Source: Avena insularis (Eukaryota; Streptophyta; Magnoliopsida; Poales; Poaceae). From it: 64,000 nt of DNA. Position 1 is the stretch's first letter. Every line of letters begins with the position of its first letter. Position numbers and translations under genes: made by a program. Positions 24,007 through 35,720 of this stretch are shown here, one piece after another. The notes under the pieces are model-generated. The model saw only the letters and a program-made list of their open reading frames with translations. It ran no database searches and was not told the origin of the DNA. The stretch is taken from contig CM042696.1 of NCBI GenBank assembly GCA_023614405.1, positions 336,155,211-336,219,210 on the forward strand, written 5' to 3'.

Positions 24007-27000
24007 TGTTGCGACCTCGGATCGTTATGGATCCTAAGTCCCTGTGAATAACATGCTAGTACCTGGATCAATAGCTAGCACTTCACAGTTGATGAATATC
24101 ATGTAAAACACAAGTCATTATTACACGAATAATCCAGAGAATAATTATTACAACTTGCATAGGTTATAGCTAGCTCAAATAAAACAGCAGAAACTAAGTA
24201 AAACTTGAGTCCATCAACGCCTTAGGCTATTTGCGTGAAGACCCGCGATCCCTATGCACCTTTCAGTCTTCGGATTCTGCACATAAGACATGCAACCAAC
24301 AAGTTGGGTCAATACTTTGAATGTATTGGCAAATTACACCAAGGAAAGAATAAGACTATCTCTACATGCAAGGCTAAGAGTAGGCTTTGGGGTTCATTTG
24401 CATAAAGCCAATTTTCGCTAAGTAAGAAGAAAGAGGAAGAATTTATCCTACTTTGTAAACATTGTTTAAGTAATATAGGGTCGAGTGAAACACGATTATA
24501 TAACTCGCCAAGTGTCCAATCAACCTAGCACTTGGATATTACTCACCAAGTCCCCAAAATCCCACCCAATGGCGATATTACTCACGCCTTGGGGTTTATA
24601 AAACTTTAAGTTTGGAAAAGAGAGAGAAAGATCTTTCAGAGGCTCCATCCTTTAGATGCTCAAATTGTTCTTTTCCGTGAACTCGGCTGATCGATCAGAT
24701 TGCAATACTCTCGAGAGGTTGTGCACTTTCCCCACAATCCACGATCAAGTCCTTTTACAGACCAGACCATGGCGAAGCCTTCCCTTAGTAGCGCCCCTAC
24801 CAGCTGGATCCAACCATGCCAAGAACCTCCAAATGTTGGTACCCCGGTGAGGTTTTCCACTAAGTACTAAGCCAAGACAGAGCCCATATGTATTGTTGTT
24901 GCACTGGAAGCTTCTGAATTCTGAAACGTGGCAGACTTCTTTGATTCCTAGGCGGTCGTCCTCCACCAAATATCCACTCGTTGACCCGACAACCATTCCG
25001 CCCAGAAGAAAACTTAGTTTTATTTTGAAAGGGGTTTTGAGAAGAAAAGTTCGATCGAGAGAGCTCTCATACTTAGAAAATTTTCAGTCTTTCGAACCCC
25101 CCAATGGTACTTAGTATATATATAGCATAGCAAGAAATACTTAGCAAAAATAGGGGAACCTAATAGGACGGAGAAATCCTAAGTATAGAACTATCATGGC
25201 ATACTATAAAATCATCGCACTTGCAAAACATTTCCAAGTAGATCTACCAAAACAATCCTACACATGCATACTACTATTTTGAAGAGTAAAACATGCATAT
25301 TACTCAAAACTGGGACAATATATGAACAAGAGGTGTAACTTGCCTTGATCCGAGCAGCACTCTACACAACAGTACTCCTCAGCGCACTCCGAGCAATCTA
25401 ACGAAACACAAACATAGATCCAATCACAATTTGCACAAAACAGTGTCACGAAGGTGAATATGCATGCATGCAACACGGTAATATGCAAGGATGGATTCAA
25501 TTTCGACCAAGGGTCTTATTCTGGGGTGTTGTTGAGTTGCGAATGTCATTAGAATCGATTCCCCACAGATTTTAAGTATTTTGGGTTAATACCTAAATAA
25601 ACAAGCTCATAAACAGATCTACAACTCCAATCTACCCCGAAAGAGATCTGAACACTCTAAGCAAGTTATAACAATTTTCCACAGAAGGTCTCGTAGATAC
25701 AAAGCCAACGCAATAAGAATCAACTAAAACGGATCTACGGATATTTTTCTAGAATTAAAATACTCTAATCTAAACTTTAAATCCTACTGAAAGATTGCTG
25801 CAGTAAAAGCAATATTATTGTAGATCCGTGTTCTACTTAATTTTACGAATCCAACGGTATATTATATGCATTTTTTGGCCAAGTATTCGAATTACTACCA
25901 ATTTTACAAGATTAAAATATTTTCTGCCTATTTAAAAGTATGTACAGGTGGGCGGCCATGCAAGCGACAAGTGGCGGCTCGGGATTGGTCCAGCGGGGGC
26001 ACGCGACACTGACGCGGCGCTGACGCGGGCACATGCCACATGGCGCTACACGATTCGCCGATACCAGTTTGGTAGGAGGATCTAATCTACATTGTTGGAC
26101 TCAGATCTAACGGTCAGGAGCGAAGGAGACTCACCTGCGGCGGTGGTGACTCGTCGATGACGATGGACGGCGGCGATGCGTCGGCGGCGGTCGGCGGTCG
26201 TCGGCGTTGGCGAGGCGGTGCTCCCCCGGCTCGGTGGAGTAGACGATGGCGGCTGTCCTCTCGCCGCGGTTCCGTTCCTGGGGACAGCGTCGACTACCTC
26301 CCTCCGAGGCGACGGCGAATGGCGGCTGGAGCTCGCGGATTCCGGCGAGCAATTGCGGGCGGCACGGGCTTTTGTTCAAGGGAAAACAATGTGAATCGAA
26401 GCTGTACTAAAGGGGGAAGGTAGAGAGGAAAAGAGAAAGGGAAGGGGGGCTCGGACCCTGTCCGTCGAGCTCGGCGGCGGTGGCTCCGGCGAGGTCGGTC
26501 CCGAGCTTCAAGGCGGCAGCCCGGTGGCGATTTGCGAAGGAAAACTAGGGTTTTCTAGGGAGGCGGGCCGAGGGTTCTTATAGGCGGCCTTCCTTGGCGT
26601 GGGGGTCACGGATTCGTTCCGATTCGGCCGGGGAGGTTGGCGCCGACGCGGCCGTGCCCGTGTTCGTCCTAGACTCGAAGAGGGAGGGGGATGACGGGTG
26701 GGGCCGTGGCGTCAGCGTCTGCGGGGGCGCGGGCTGGGCTGTCAAGGCCACTGGCCGGCTCAGGCTGGCCAAGGCCTCTTTGGCATGGTAGGTAGAGGTG
26801 GGCCGACTCAGCTGGCCCGGTTAGAATAGATCCTTTTTTTATACTTTTTATTTTTTTCTGTTTCACTAAATGTTTCATATTTTTTGCAAACGGACTCTGA
26901 ATTAAGTGAGACCGGTCTCTAAAATTTTGTAAAAAGAAGGAGGTTAGAAAGGGGTTATCAAATAACACTTTTGCAAGGGTTTAGGAGGATTGATTTTGTT

Positions 27001-27140
27001 TAACCCCTTTCTTTGTCTTTATATGACTATAGGGTTTAGGGAAAACATTTGATGCGGCTTCTTATTGTGTGATGCCATGATGCAATGATATGATGCATGC
27101 TACTAGTAACATCTACAATCGTAAAATTTGGGATGTTACA
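24007..27140 (-). repeat. 3' LTR of B (3134 bp)
   Basis: On the minus strand it runs from TGTAACATCCC (27140) to GGTCGCAACA (24007). It pairs with the arms 32968-35720 and 39689-40092. A GC-rich promoter part spans about 26100-26800 with a TATAAG box at 26577-26582 (minus). Small frames in this part (26131-26423, 26578-26791) have counterparts in the other LTR but no known domain. Confidence 0.95.
26577..26582 (-). promoter_or_regulatory. TATA-like box in 3' LTR of B
   Basis: TATAAG on the minus strand at the edge of the GC-rich part; the same box is at 35566-35571 in the 5' LTR. Confidence 0.5.
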
Positions 27141-27153
27141 AACCTACCCCCCT
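27141..27153 (-). other. Polypurine tract of B
   Basis: AAGGGGGGTAGGT on the minus strand touches the 3' LTR start. It follows the segment TCTCGGGGACGATATTC. Confidence 0.88.
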
Positions 27154-27926
27154 TAAGAAGAATATCGTCCCCGAGATTCAGGCTGGTTAGCAAATAGGTG
27201 TGCGTATTCTTTCTTCAGGTCTTCTTCACGTTCCGACGTGGCCTCTTCCTCGGAATGGTGATTCCATTGAACTTTGCAAAACCTGATAGTCTTGGTACGA
27301 GTAATTCTCTCAGCTGTTTCCAGAATCCTGGTGGGTTTTTCCTCATAGGTGAGATCGTTTTCCAGTTGAACCTCGTCCAACCGAACCGTATCCTTTAGTG
27401 GTGTTTCAGCCATTTCCGGGTGACACTTCTTTAGTTTTGATACATGGAATACATCATGAACCCTCAACACTTCGGGCAATTCCAACTGATAGGAAACCTC
27501 CCCTCTACGAGCCAAAATCCTATAGGGTCCTATGAATCGAGGTGCCCACTTACCCTTGATTCCAAATGTCTTAACTCCTCGTAGTGGTGAAACTCGGAGA
27601 TATGCATGGCCTCCCACTTCATAAGTTACATCCCTGTGCTTGGAATCAGCATAACTCTTTTGCCTGGATTGGGCTACTTTTAACCTGTCTTGAATCTGTC
27701 TTACTTTTTCTTCGGCATCCTTGATCAGTTCAGGTCCAAACAAACTTCGTTCTCCAACTCCACTCCATAGCAGCGGAGTTCTACACTTTCTGCCATATAG
27801 AACTTCAAACAGAGCCATCTTGATACTAGTTTGGTAACTGTTATTGTATGAGAATTCCGCATATGGCAAATTATCATCCCAACTAGACCCATAGTCTAGC
27901 GCATAGGCTCTTAACATGTCCTCCAA
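27153..27926 (-). pseudogene. Integrase C-terminus and chromodomain of B
   Basis: Minus-strand frame starting within integrase at MEDMLRAYALDYG. It contains LPYAEFSYNNSYQ and LYGRKCRTPL, then the KSYAD..HRDVTYEVG and HVSKLKKCHP segments, and ends in a chromodomain-like block (ILETAERITRTKTIRFCKVQW, EEEATSEREEDL). A chromodomain can steer integration into heterochromatin. The usual Trp in EATWE is Ser here. It is separated from the upstream pol frame by a frameshift and small loss near 27960-27975, after FHP-like sequence. Confidence 0.9.
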
Positions 27927-27996
27927 GATCTGATTAAATCTTTCCGTTTGTCCATCTGGCTACGGTGGAAAGCAGTACTAAACTCCAGTCGTGTCC

Positions 27997-29391
27997 CTAG
28001 AGACTCGTGTAGCTGTCGCCAAAACTTCGAGGTGAATTGGGTACCTCTATCAGAGACAATCCCCTTGGGTACACCATGATCCTTGACATATAAATCTTGG
28101 CAAGTTTAGCACTTGTATAGGTGGTCTTTACGGGAATAAAGTGGGCTACCTTTGTGAAGTGATCGACCACTACCCAGATGGAGTCATGCCCAGAACGAGT
28201 CCGGAGTAGTCCTGTGATAAAATCCATGCCTACCTTGTCCCACTTCCAATCAAGCACAGGTAATGGCTGCAGCAGCCCTGCTGGTTTTTGATGTTCGGCC
28301 TTGACTCTGTTGCACACATCACACAAGGAGATGTATTCAACAATTTCTCTTTTTAAGTTATTCCACCAGTATCTATCCTTCACATCCATGTACATCTTTG
28401 TGTTACCCGGATGAATTGAGTAAGGTGAATCATGAGCTTCCTGAAGAATTAACTTCCTGATATCGGGATCATCGGGAACGCACAAACGCTTCTCATACCA
28501 AAGTGTAACTTGTTCATCCGTATGAAACCCTTTTGCTTTACCCTTGCTTATATTAGCTTTTATTTCTTCCAACTCTCTGTCCCCCTTCTGGGCTTCTTGG
28601 ATTTGGTCCAGAAGCGTTGGCACTATCTCCATATTCGCTAAGTATCCCTCCGGAACTATTTCCAACCTGAGATCCTTGAACTGTTCACACAATTCCTTTG
28701 GAAGTTCTCCCACGGTAAGTCCATTTACATAGACCTTCCTGCTTAGGGCGTCAGCCACAACATTGGCCTTTCCAGGATGGTACTGCAGGTCCAAGTCATA
28801 GTCCTTGATGATCTCAAGCCATCTCATTTGCCTCATATTTAATTCCTTTTGAGTGAAGATGTATTTAAGGCTTTTGTGATCCGTGAACACATCACAATGT
28901 TTGCCCATGAGGTAATGTCTCCATACCTTGAGCGCGTGCACAACTAATGCTAGTTCCAAATCATGCGTGGGGTAGTTATTCTCATGGTTCTTAAGTTGCC
29001 GAGAGGCGTAAGACACTACTTTTCCATCTTGCATCAGCACACTACCAAGCCCTTGTCGAGAAGTGTCGCAATAGACTTGGAAATCTTTTTGGATGTCAGG
29101 GAGACACAAAACTGGTGCTGTTACTAGGCGCTTCTTCAATTCTTGAAAAGTTGCTTCACATGCCTCGGCCCATTGGAACTTCTTTTCCTTCTTCAACAAT
29201 TCTGTCATAGGCTTTGCTATCTTGGAAAAAAATTCAATGAACCTTCGGTAATATCCTGCAAGGCCCAGGAAACTCTTGATATCACCCACATTCTTAGGGG
29301 ACTCCAATTCTGTCACGGAAGCTACCTTACTTGGGTCCATGGCAACTCCTTTAGCTGACACAGTATGACCAAGGAATCCCACTTCTTTCAA
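27997..29391 (-). pseudogene. RT thumb, RNase H and integrase core of B
   Basis: A 464-codon frame begins MKEVGFLGHTVSAKG (RT thumb). It runs through FLGLAGYYRRF, RNase H ([48 protein letters not shown]) and the integrase zinc region (HDSPYSIHPG...CDVCNRV, HHCC intact), then the core start VGMDFITGL. The frame shifts near 28055-28090: VSDRGTQF is present in the sequence (around 28040) but out of frame. The last residues of this frame are therefore nonsense. A TAG just before the first Met (FWLKE to F-stop-LKE) separates it from the preceding piece. Confidence 0.92.
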
Positions 29392-30946
29392 CTAGAACTC
29401 ACATTTGCTAAACTTGGCATACAACTTGTGTTCCCTTAACTTTTTCGTATTTAGGCGCAGATGCCTCTCATGTTCCTTCTCATTCTTGGAGTATATGAGT
29501 ATGTCATCAATGAATACCACAATAAACTTATCCAAGTACTCCATGAACACCTTGTTCATCATAGTCATGAAGTATGCCGGGGCATTGGTTAAGCCAAAAG
29601 ACATCACGGTATACTCATACAATCCGTATCTTGTGGTGAAGGTTGTCTTGGGTACATCCTGCTCCCGGATCTATAACTAGAAATAACCTGATCGGAGATC
29701 AATCTTAGAGAACACACTAGCTCCCTTTAATTGATCGAACAGGTCGTTGATATTTGGGTAGAGGGTACTTGTTCTTGATTTTCACTTCATTCAACGACCG
29801 GTAGTCCACGACTAGTCTTTTGGTTTTATCCTTCTTCTCCACGAATAAGACAGGCGCTCCCCAAGACGACGCACTTGGTTGAATGAAGCCTTTGTCCAAT
29901 TGCTCCCTAAGTTGTTTCTTAAGTTCCTTCAACTCATCAACATCCATCTTGTATGGTCTCTTTGCTATCGGTCCAGTAATAGGCATCAAGTCAATGGGAA
30001 ACTCGATGTCTCGGTCAGGAGGCATCCCTGGCAATTCTTCTGGAAACACATCTAGATACTCCTTCATAATGTGCACATCCTCCAAGCTAACCCCCTTAAG
30101 ATAGTTCACCATACTTCCTTTGAGTGCGAAAGCTGACTTAAAGCGGATCCTTTTCTTATCCGGAGTCATGAGTGCGATAGTCCTTTTGGCACAATCTATG
30201 ACTCCCTCATATTCGGTCATCCAAATCATGCCCAAAATTATGTCTAAACCTTGTGATTCCAGAACGACTAGGCTTGTGGGAAAGATGTGTGCCCCAATCC
30301 TTAATTCTAACCCACGGCATCCAGAGTTTGCCACTATTTCTCCTCCAGGAGAACTTACCCTTAGGGGAGTACTAATAGTCTCCGTAGGTATCTTGTCTCT
30401 ATCCATAAATACCCTTGATATGAATGAATGCGATGCACCAGTATCAAAAAGAACAATTGCAGGGGTGGAGTTAAGCTTGAACTTACCAATCACGGAGTCA
30501 GGTGCCTCTCGTGCATCCTCCACGGAGACATGATTCACCGTGGCTTTGACGAATGGATTCGGCTTTTTCCCATTTCCATTACCATTGCCATTGCCATGGT
30601 TGTGTCCGTTGCCGTTCCCATTCTTCATCTTGTCGGGGCAAGTAGTCGCATAATGCCCTGTCTTGTTGCACTTGAAGCATGTCACCTCACTTAGATCCTT
30701 CCCATTGCCATTTCCATTGCGGTGTTTATGGCCATTGTGGTTATGTCCTCCATGACGATGACCATTGTGGTTATGGCTGTTGTGGTTGTGAGGTGGTGGT
30801 GATGAAGTGCGTTGCTTCTGATATGGGGCTGAGTTGTGCTTGTGTGAGGTGGGATTTCTCTTACAGTTCTCTATACTCCTTTGTTTTTCTTCAACTACAA
30901 TTTCCCTGTCTAGTAGTTCCTGATAGTTATCAAACTTCAGAGCCAC
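29392..30946 (-). pseudogene. gag tail, protease and RT of B
   Basis: The long frame 30946-29717 carries a His/Asn/Gly-rich low-complexity stretch ([17 protein letters not shown] near 30740-30790), an intact CCHC knuckle [14 protein letters not shown], the protease site [20 protein letters not shown], and the RT start with [10 protein letters not shown] and KNKYPLPK. One extra base near 29761 shifts the frame. RT continues at 29622-29392 with [16 protein letters not shown] and the catalytic FIDDILIYS. Stops between the pieces include TAG codons near 29680. All catalytic motifs survive, but not in one frame. Confidence 0.92.
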
Positions 30947-31162
30947 AAGCTGAATGGATATCTCATCATTAGGTCCCCTTAAGAGCTCCTCCTATCTCTT
31001 GGTGTTAGTGGAAACATCATCAGGTGCATAACGTGCCATCTTGCTGAAAAGGTCCCCATACTCGGAGACAGAGCGGTGCAGTTGTTTCAAGTCGCGGAAC
31101 TCACGTCTCTTTAGTGACATGACACCAGCAGCTACGTGATGAGTACAAAAGGCCGCCTCAAC

Positions 31163-31543
31163 CTAGTTCCAGGTGATAGTTTCAATATCAGGGTGGGTTA
31201 CCTGGTAATTATCCCACCATTCGGCAGCTGGTCCCTCAAGTTGGTGCGCGGCAAAGCGCACCCTGTCAGCTCCAACAACCTGGACGGTGTCTAACTTCTT
31301 GTTGGTGGTGCGGAGCCAGTCATCTGCCACAATTGGCTCAAAACTACTTGAGAAAATTGGAGGGTTCAATCTCAAGAACCGAGTCAGGCGATCTTGTTGG
31401 GGCGGTGGAGGTGGTGGAGGCGGCGGGTTGTTGTTGTTGTTTTGCATGTTTTGAGTGAGGAGTTGGATCAGCTGATTCTGGGAGTTCAGAAATTGTGCTA
31501 TCTCTGGGGGCATGTTGTTGTTGTTGTTCCCACGTCTCGCCAT
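31163..31543 (-). pseudogene. gag N-terminal part of B
   Basis: Starts MARRGNNNNNMPPEIAQFL, has Asn and Pro runs, then the gag core with ADDWLRTTNKKLDTV, AAHQLEGPAAEWWDNY and TWN before a TAG at 31163-31165. The frame continues beyond the stop to about 30947 with REFRDLKQLH and MARYAPDD, typical gag text, and a second stop near 30991, so gag is simply interrupted. It lies about 220 bases after the leader ORF. Confidence 0.88.
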
Positions 31544-31765
31544 CTGTGGGGTTTGGCAAACAAGTTAAGAAATAGATAGAAAGCCTAAGGAATAATCTCC
31601 TACCCTTATGTAAACATGAGAAAAGCACACGAGAAAAGCAAGGCACACATAGCACATAGTTTAACACAACTCAACCAAGTTTAACTAAACCAAAATAGTT
31701 TTGGTACTCATTACAATCGCGAACAACGTTTGACTATAGAAATAAAGGTGGTCCAACTATCTACT

Positions 31766-32800
31766 CTACTCATCATCCACTTCCTCATACTCAATAATGA
31801 AGCCTTCCTTCTCCAGCAGTGACTTGTATAACTCCATGTCCTTCGTCGTGGCTTCAAGCTTCTCCTGAAGTTCCTTCACCTCCTGCGGCTTCGGTGTAGC
31901 AGCTTCGAGCCTCTCTTGAAGTTCCTTCACCTCTTGCAGCTCCTGGGTAGAAGCTTCGAGCTTCTCTTGAAGTCCCTTCACCTCTTGCAGCTCCTGGGTA
32001 GCAGCTTCGAGCTTCTCTTGAAGTTCCTTCTTCTCCTTCTGCAGCTTCTTAATCAAGCTTGACCCCATAGTCACGGGCGTGATCTTCTCCTCCAAGCTCC
32101 TCTTGGCTGCTCGCAAGTCCTTCAACATGGTGGCAAAGTTCTTGAACTCCATCTCGTTTTTTGCGAGCATGAGACTTTGTTCCCTAATCCTCTTGTTCTT
32201 ATCCTACACCCTCTTCCCTTTATTAGCGAAATTCTTGTGTTGGGTGGTGAGCTCCCCTCCTAGGGACTTGATCTTCTCTTCTAGCTCCTCGATCTTCTCG
32301 TCCTTCTCCTTGACTAGGGTGCATAGCTCGTCATTCCTCATGATCTCAAGGCAGCTCCCCTTCTCAAGATCGTTGATGTGGGACTCCAAGTCTTGATATT
32401 GGACCCTTCGACGCATGCATGTCTTCCTTTCCTCCGGGGTTAACTCAATTGGAACTCCCTTCTCATCACGTCTTCCAAAGAGTTCGATGTAGTGGCCTTC
32501 AACCTCTTCATGGTGGCGTCCACAAAGGCGTCCAATGAGCTCCTACATGCTGATGCTAAGTCCTTTCTCCTTGGAGTCACTGGTGACGTTGAGTACAATG
32601 GCCTCTGTCTTGGGTTCAGACTTGTTGCGCCCCGGTTGGATGACTTCAATCTCCCAGCATCCTTCCTTGTGCATCTTCCTCAACTCGCTCCCCTTGATTG
32701 ACGGCATGGGCAACTCCAATGTCTTGATGATGTCCAGAAGGCATTCCCCAAAGCGCAGGCACTTGATGTCTTCGGCGGTGTCGTAGTAGAAGGTCGTCAT
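31766..32800 (-). pseudogene. Leader ORF (ORF0) of B, coiled-coil protein
   Basis: One frame of 344 codons starts at ATG 32800 (MTTFYYDTAEDIK) and ends at 31766, broken only by two TAG codons (32543-32545 and near 32203). The N-terminal 90 residues contain KGSELRKMHKEGCWEIE and no known domain. The rest is a long charged coiled coil with four 17-residue repeats of type LQEKLEAATQELQEVKE, and an acidic end IIEYEEVDDE. It sits between PBS and gag, like ORF0 of A and C. It shares layout with those but no clear sequence. An alternative Met lies upstream at 32902. Function unknown; an RNA-binding or assembly role is only a guess. Confidence 0.7.
31851..32054 (-). repeat. Four tandem 51-bp repeats in ORF0 of B
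   Basis: Units begin at 31851, 31902, 31953 and 32004, each 51 bases (17 codons), so the repeat keeps frame. They encode the LQEKLEA-type coiled-coil repeats. The two middle units are closest to each other, which suggests recent expansion. Confidence 0.88.
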
Positions 32801-32953
32801 CTTTAGGTTAGGAGAATGAAAACTAGGCACAAAGTGATAAGGAAGAGAATTACTAGAAGAGCATAAATAGCTTAGAAGAATATGGAAAGCAAAAACACAC
32901 AATGGTAAAGGTGGTTTCCAATCCTATGGGTCACGTCCTACAAGCAACTTTGT

Positions 32954-32965
32954 GCTCTAATACCA
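32954..32965 (-). other. Primer binding site of B
   Basis: TGGTATTAGAGC on the minus strand, two bases after the LTR end. It matches initiator tRNA-Met with one change. Confidence 0.88.
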
Positions 32966-32967
32966 TC

Positions 32968-35720
32968 TATTGCGACCTTGGATCGTTATGGATCCTAAGT
33001 CCCTGTGAATAACATGCTAGTCCCTGGATCAATAGCTAGCACTTCACAGTCGATGAATATCATGTAGAACACAAGTCATTATTACACGAATAATCCAGAG
33101 TATAATTATTACAACTTGCATAGCTTATAGCTAGCTCAAATAAAACAACGGAAACTAAGTAAAACTTGAGTCCACCAACGCCTCAGGCTAGTTGCATGAA
33201 GACCCGCGATCCCTACGCACCTTTCAGTCTTCGGATTCTGCACATAAGACGTGCAGCCAACAAGTTGGGTCAATACTTTGAATGTATTGGCAAATTACAC
33301 CAAGAAAAGAATAAGACTATCTCTACATGCAAGGCTAAGAGTAGGCTTTAGGGTTCATTTGCATAAAGCCAATTTTTGCTAAGTAAGAAGAAAAGAGGAA
33401 GAGTTTATCCTACTTTGTAAACATTGTTTAAGTAATATAGGGTCGAGTGAAACACGAGGATATTACTCACCAAGTGTCCAATCAATGTAGCACTTGGATA
33501 TTACGCAGCAAGTCCCCAAAAGCCCACCCAATGGCGATATTACTCACGCCTTGGGGTTTATAAAACTTTAAGTTTGGAAAAGAGAGAGAAAGATATTTCA
33601 GAGGCCCCATCCTTCAGATGCTCAAATTGTTCTTTTCCGTGAACTCGGTTGATCGATCAGATTGCAATACTCTCGAGAGGTTGTGCACTTTCCCCATAAT
33701 CCACGATCAAGTCCTTTTACAGACCAGACCATGGCGAAGCCTTCCCTTAGTAGCCCCTCTACCAACTGGATCCAACCGTGCCAAGAACCTCCAAATGTTG
33801 GTACCCCGGTGAGGTTTCCCACTAAGTACTAAGCCAAGACAGAGCCCATATGTATTGTGGTTGCACTAGAAGCTTCTGAATTCTGAAACGTGGCAGACTT
33901 CTTTGATTCCTGGGCGGCTGTCCTCCACCAAATATCCACTCGTTGACCCGACAACCATTCCACCCAGAAGAAAACTTAGTTTTATTTTGAAAGGGGTTTT
34001 GAGAAGAAAAGTTCGCTCGAGAGAGCTCTCATACTTAGAAAAATTTTCAGTCTTTCGAACCCCCCAACGGTACTTAGTATATATATAGCATAGCAAGCAA
34101 TACTTAGCAAAAACAGGGGAACCTAATAGGACGGAGAAATCCTAAGTATAAAACTATCATGGCATACTATAAAATCATCGCACTTGCAAAACATTTCCAA
34201 GTAGATCTACCAAAACAATCCTACACATGCATACTACTATTTTGAAGAGCAAAACATGCATATTACTCAAAACTGGGACAATATATGAACAAGAGGTGTA
34301 ACTTGCCTTGATCCGAGCAGCACTCTACACAATAGTACTCCTCAGCGCACTCCGAGCAATCTAACGAAACACAAACATAGATCCAATCACAATTTGCACA
34401 AAATAGTGTCACGAAGGTGAATATGCATGCATGCAACACGGTAATATGCAAGGATGGATTCAATTTCGACCAAGGGTTTTATTCTGGGGTGTTGTTGAGT
34501 TGGGGATGTCATTAGAATCGATTCCCCACATATTTTAAGTATTTTGGGTTAATACCTAAATAAACAAGCTCATAAATAGATCTACAACTCCAATCTACCT
34601 CGAAACAGATCTAAACACTCTAAGCAAGTTATAACAATTTTCCACAGAATGTCTCGTAGATACAAAGCCAACGCAACAAGAATAAACTAAAATGGAACTA
34701 CGGATATTTTTCTAGAATTAAAATACTCTAATCTAAACTTTAAATCCTACTGCAAGATTGCTGCAGTAAAACAGCAATATTATTGTAGATCAGTGTTCTA
34801 CTTAATTTTACGAATCCAACGGTATATTATACGCATTTTTTGGCCAAGTATTCGAATTACTATGAACTTTACAAGATTTAAGTATTATCTACCTATTTAG
34901 AAGTATTTACAGGTGGGCGGCCACGCAAGCGACAAGTGGTGGCTCGGGATTGGTCCAGCAGGGGCGCGCGGCCCTGACGCGGCGATGACGCGACACTGAT
35001 GCGGGCACATGCCACATGGCGCTACACGATTCGCCGGTACCGGTTCGGTAGGAGGATCTAATCTACACCGTCGGACTCAGATCTAATGGTCAGGAGCGAA
35101 GGAGACTCACCTGCAGCGGTGGTGACTCGTCGACGACGATGGACGGCGGCGGTGCGTCGGCGGCGGTCGACGGTCGTCGGAGTTGGCGAGGCGGTGCTCC
35201 CCCGGCTCGGTGGAGTAGACGACGGCGGCTGTCCTCTCGCTGCGGTTTCGTTCCCGGGGACAGCGTCGACTCCCTCCCTCCGAGGCGACGGCGAACGGCG
35301 GCTGGAGCTCACGGATTCTGGCAAAGCTCCGGCGAGAAATTGCGGGCGGCACGGGCTTCTGTTCAAGGGGAAAACAACGTGAATCAAAGCGGTACTAAAG
35401 GGGGAAGGCAGAGATGAAAAGAGAAAGGGAAGGGGGGCCTTGGACCCTGTCCGTCGAGCTCGGCGGCGGCGGCTCCGGCGAGGTCGGTCCCGAGCTTCAA
35501 GGCGGAATCCCGGTGGCGATTTGTGAAGGAAAAGTAGGGTTTTCTGGGGAGCTGGGCCGAGGGTTCTTATAGGCGTCCTTGCTTGGCGCGGGGGTCACGG
35601 ATTCGTTCTGATTCGACCGGGGAGGTTGGCGCCGACGCGGCCGTGCCCATGTTCGTCCTGGACTCAAAGAGGGAGGGGGATGACGGGTGGGGCCGCGGCG
35701 TCAGCATCTACGGGGGTGCA
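32968..35720 (-). repeat. 5' LTR of B, inner arm
   Basis: Aligns along its length with 24007-26730 of the 3' LTR. The inner terminus reads ...GGTCGCAATA, with the usual CA end changed. The arm stops where solo LTR I begins. A TATA-like box is at 35566-35571 (minus). Confidence 0.93.

Noticed and set aside
24007..35720. Apparent segmental duplication (24007-27140 vs 32968-35720)
   Set aside because: The two arms are the LTR pair of one element, shown by PBS, polypurine tract and the ctata duplication.
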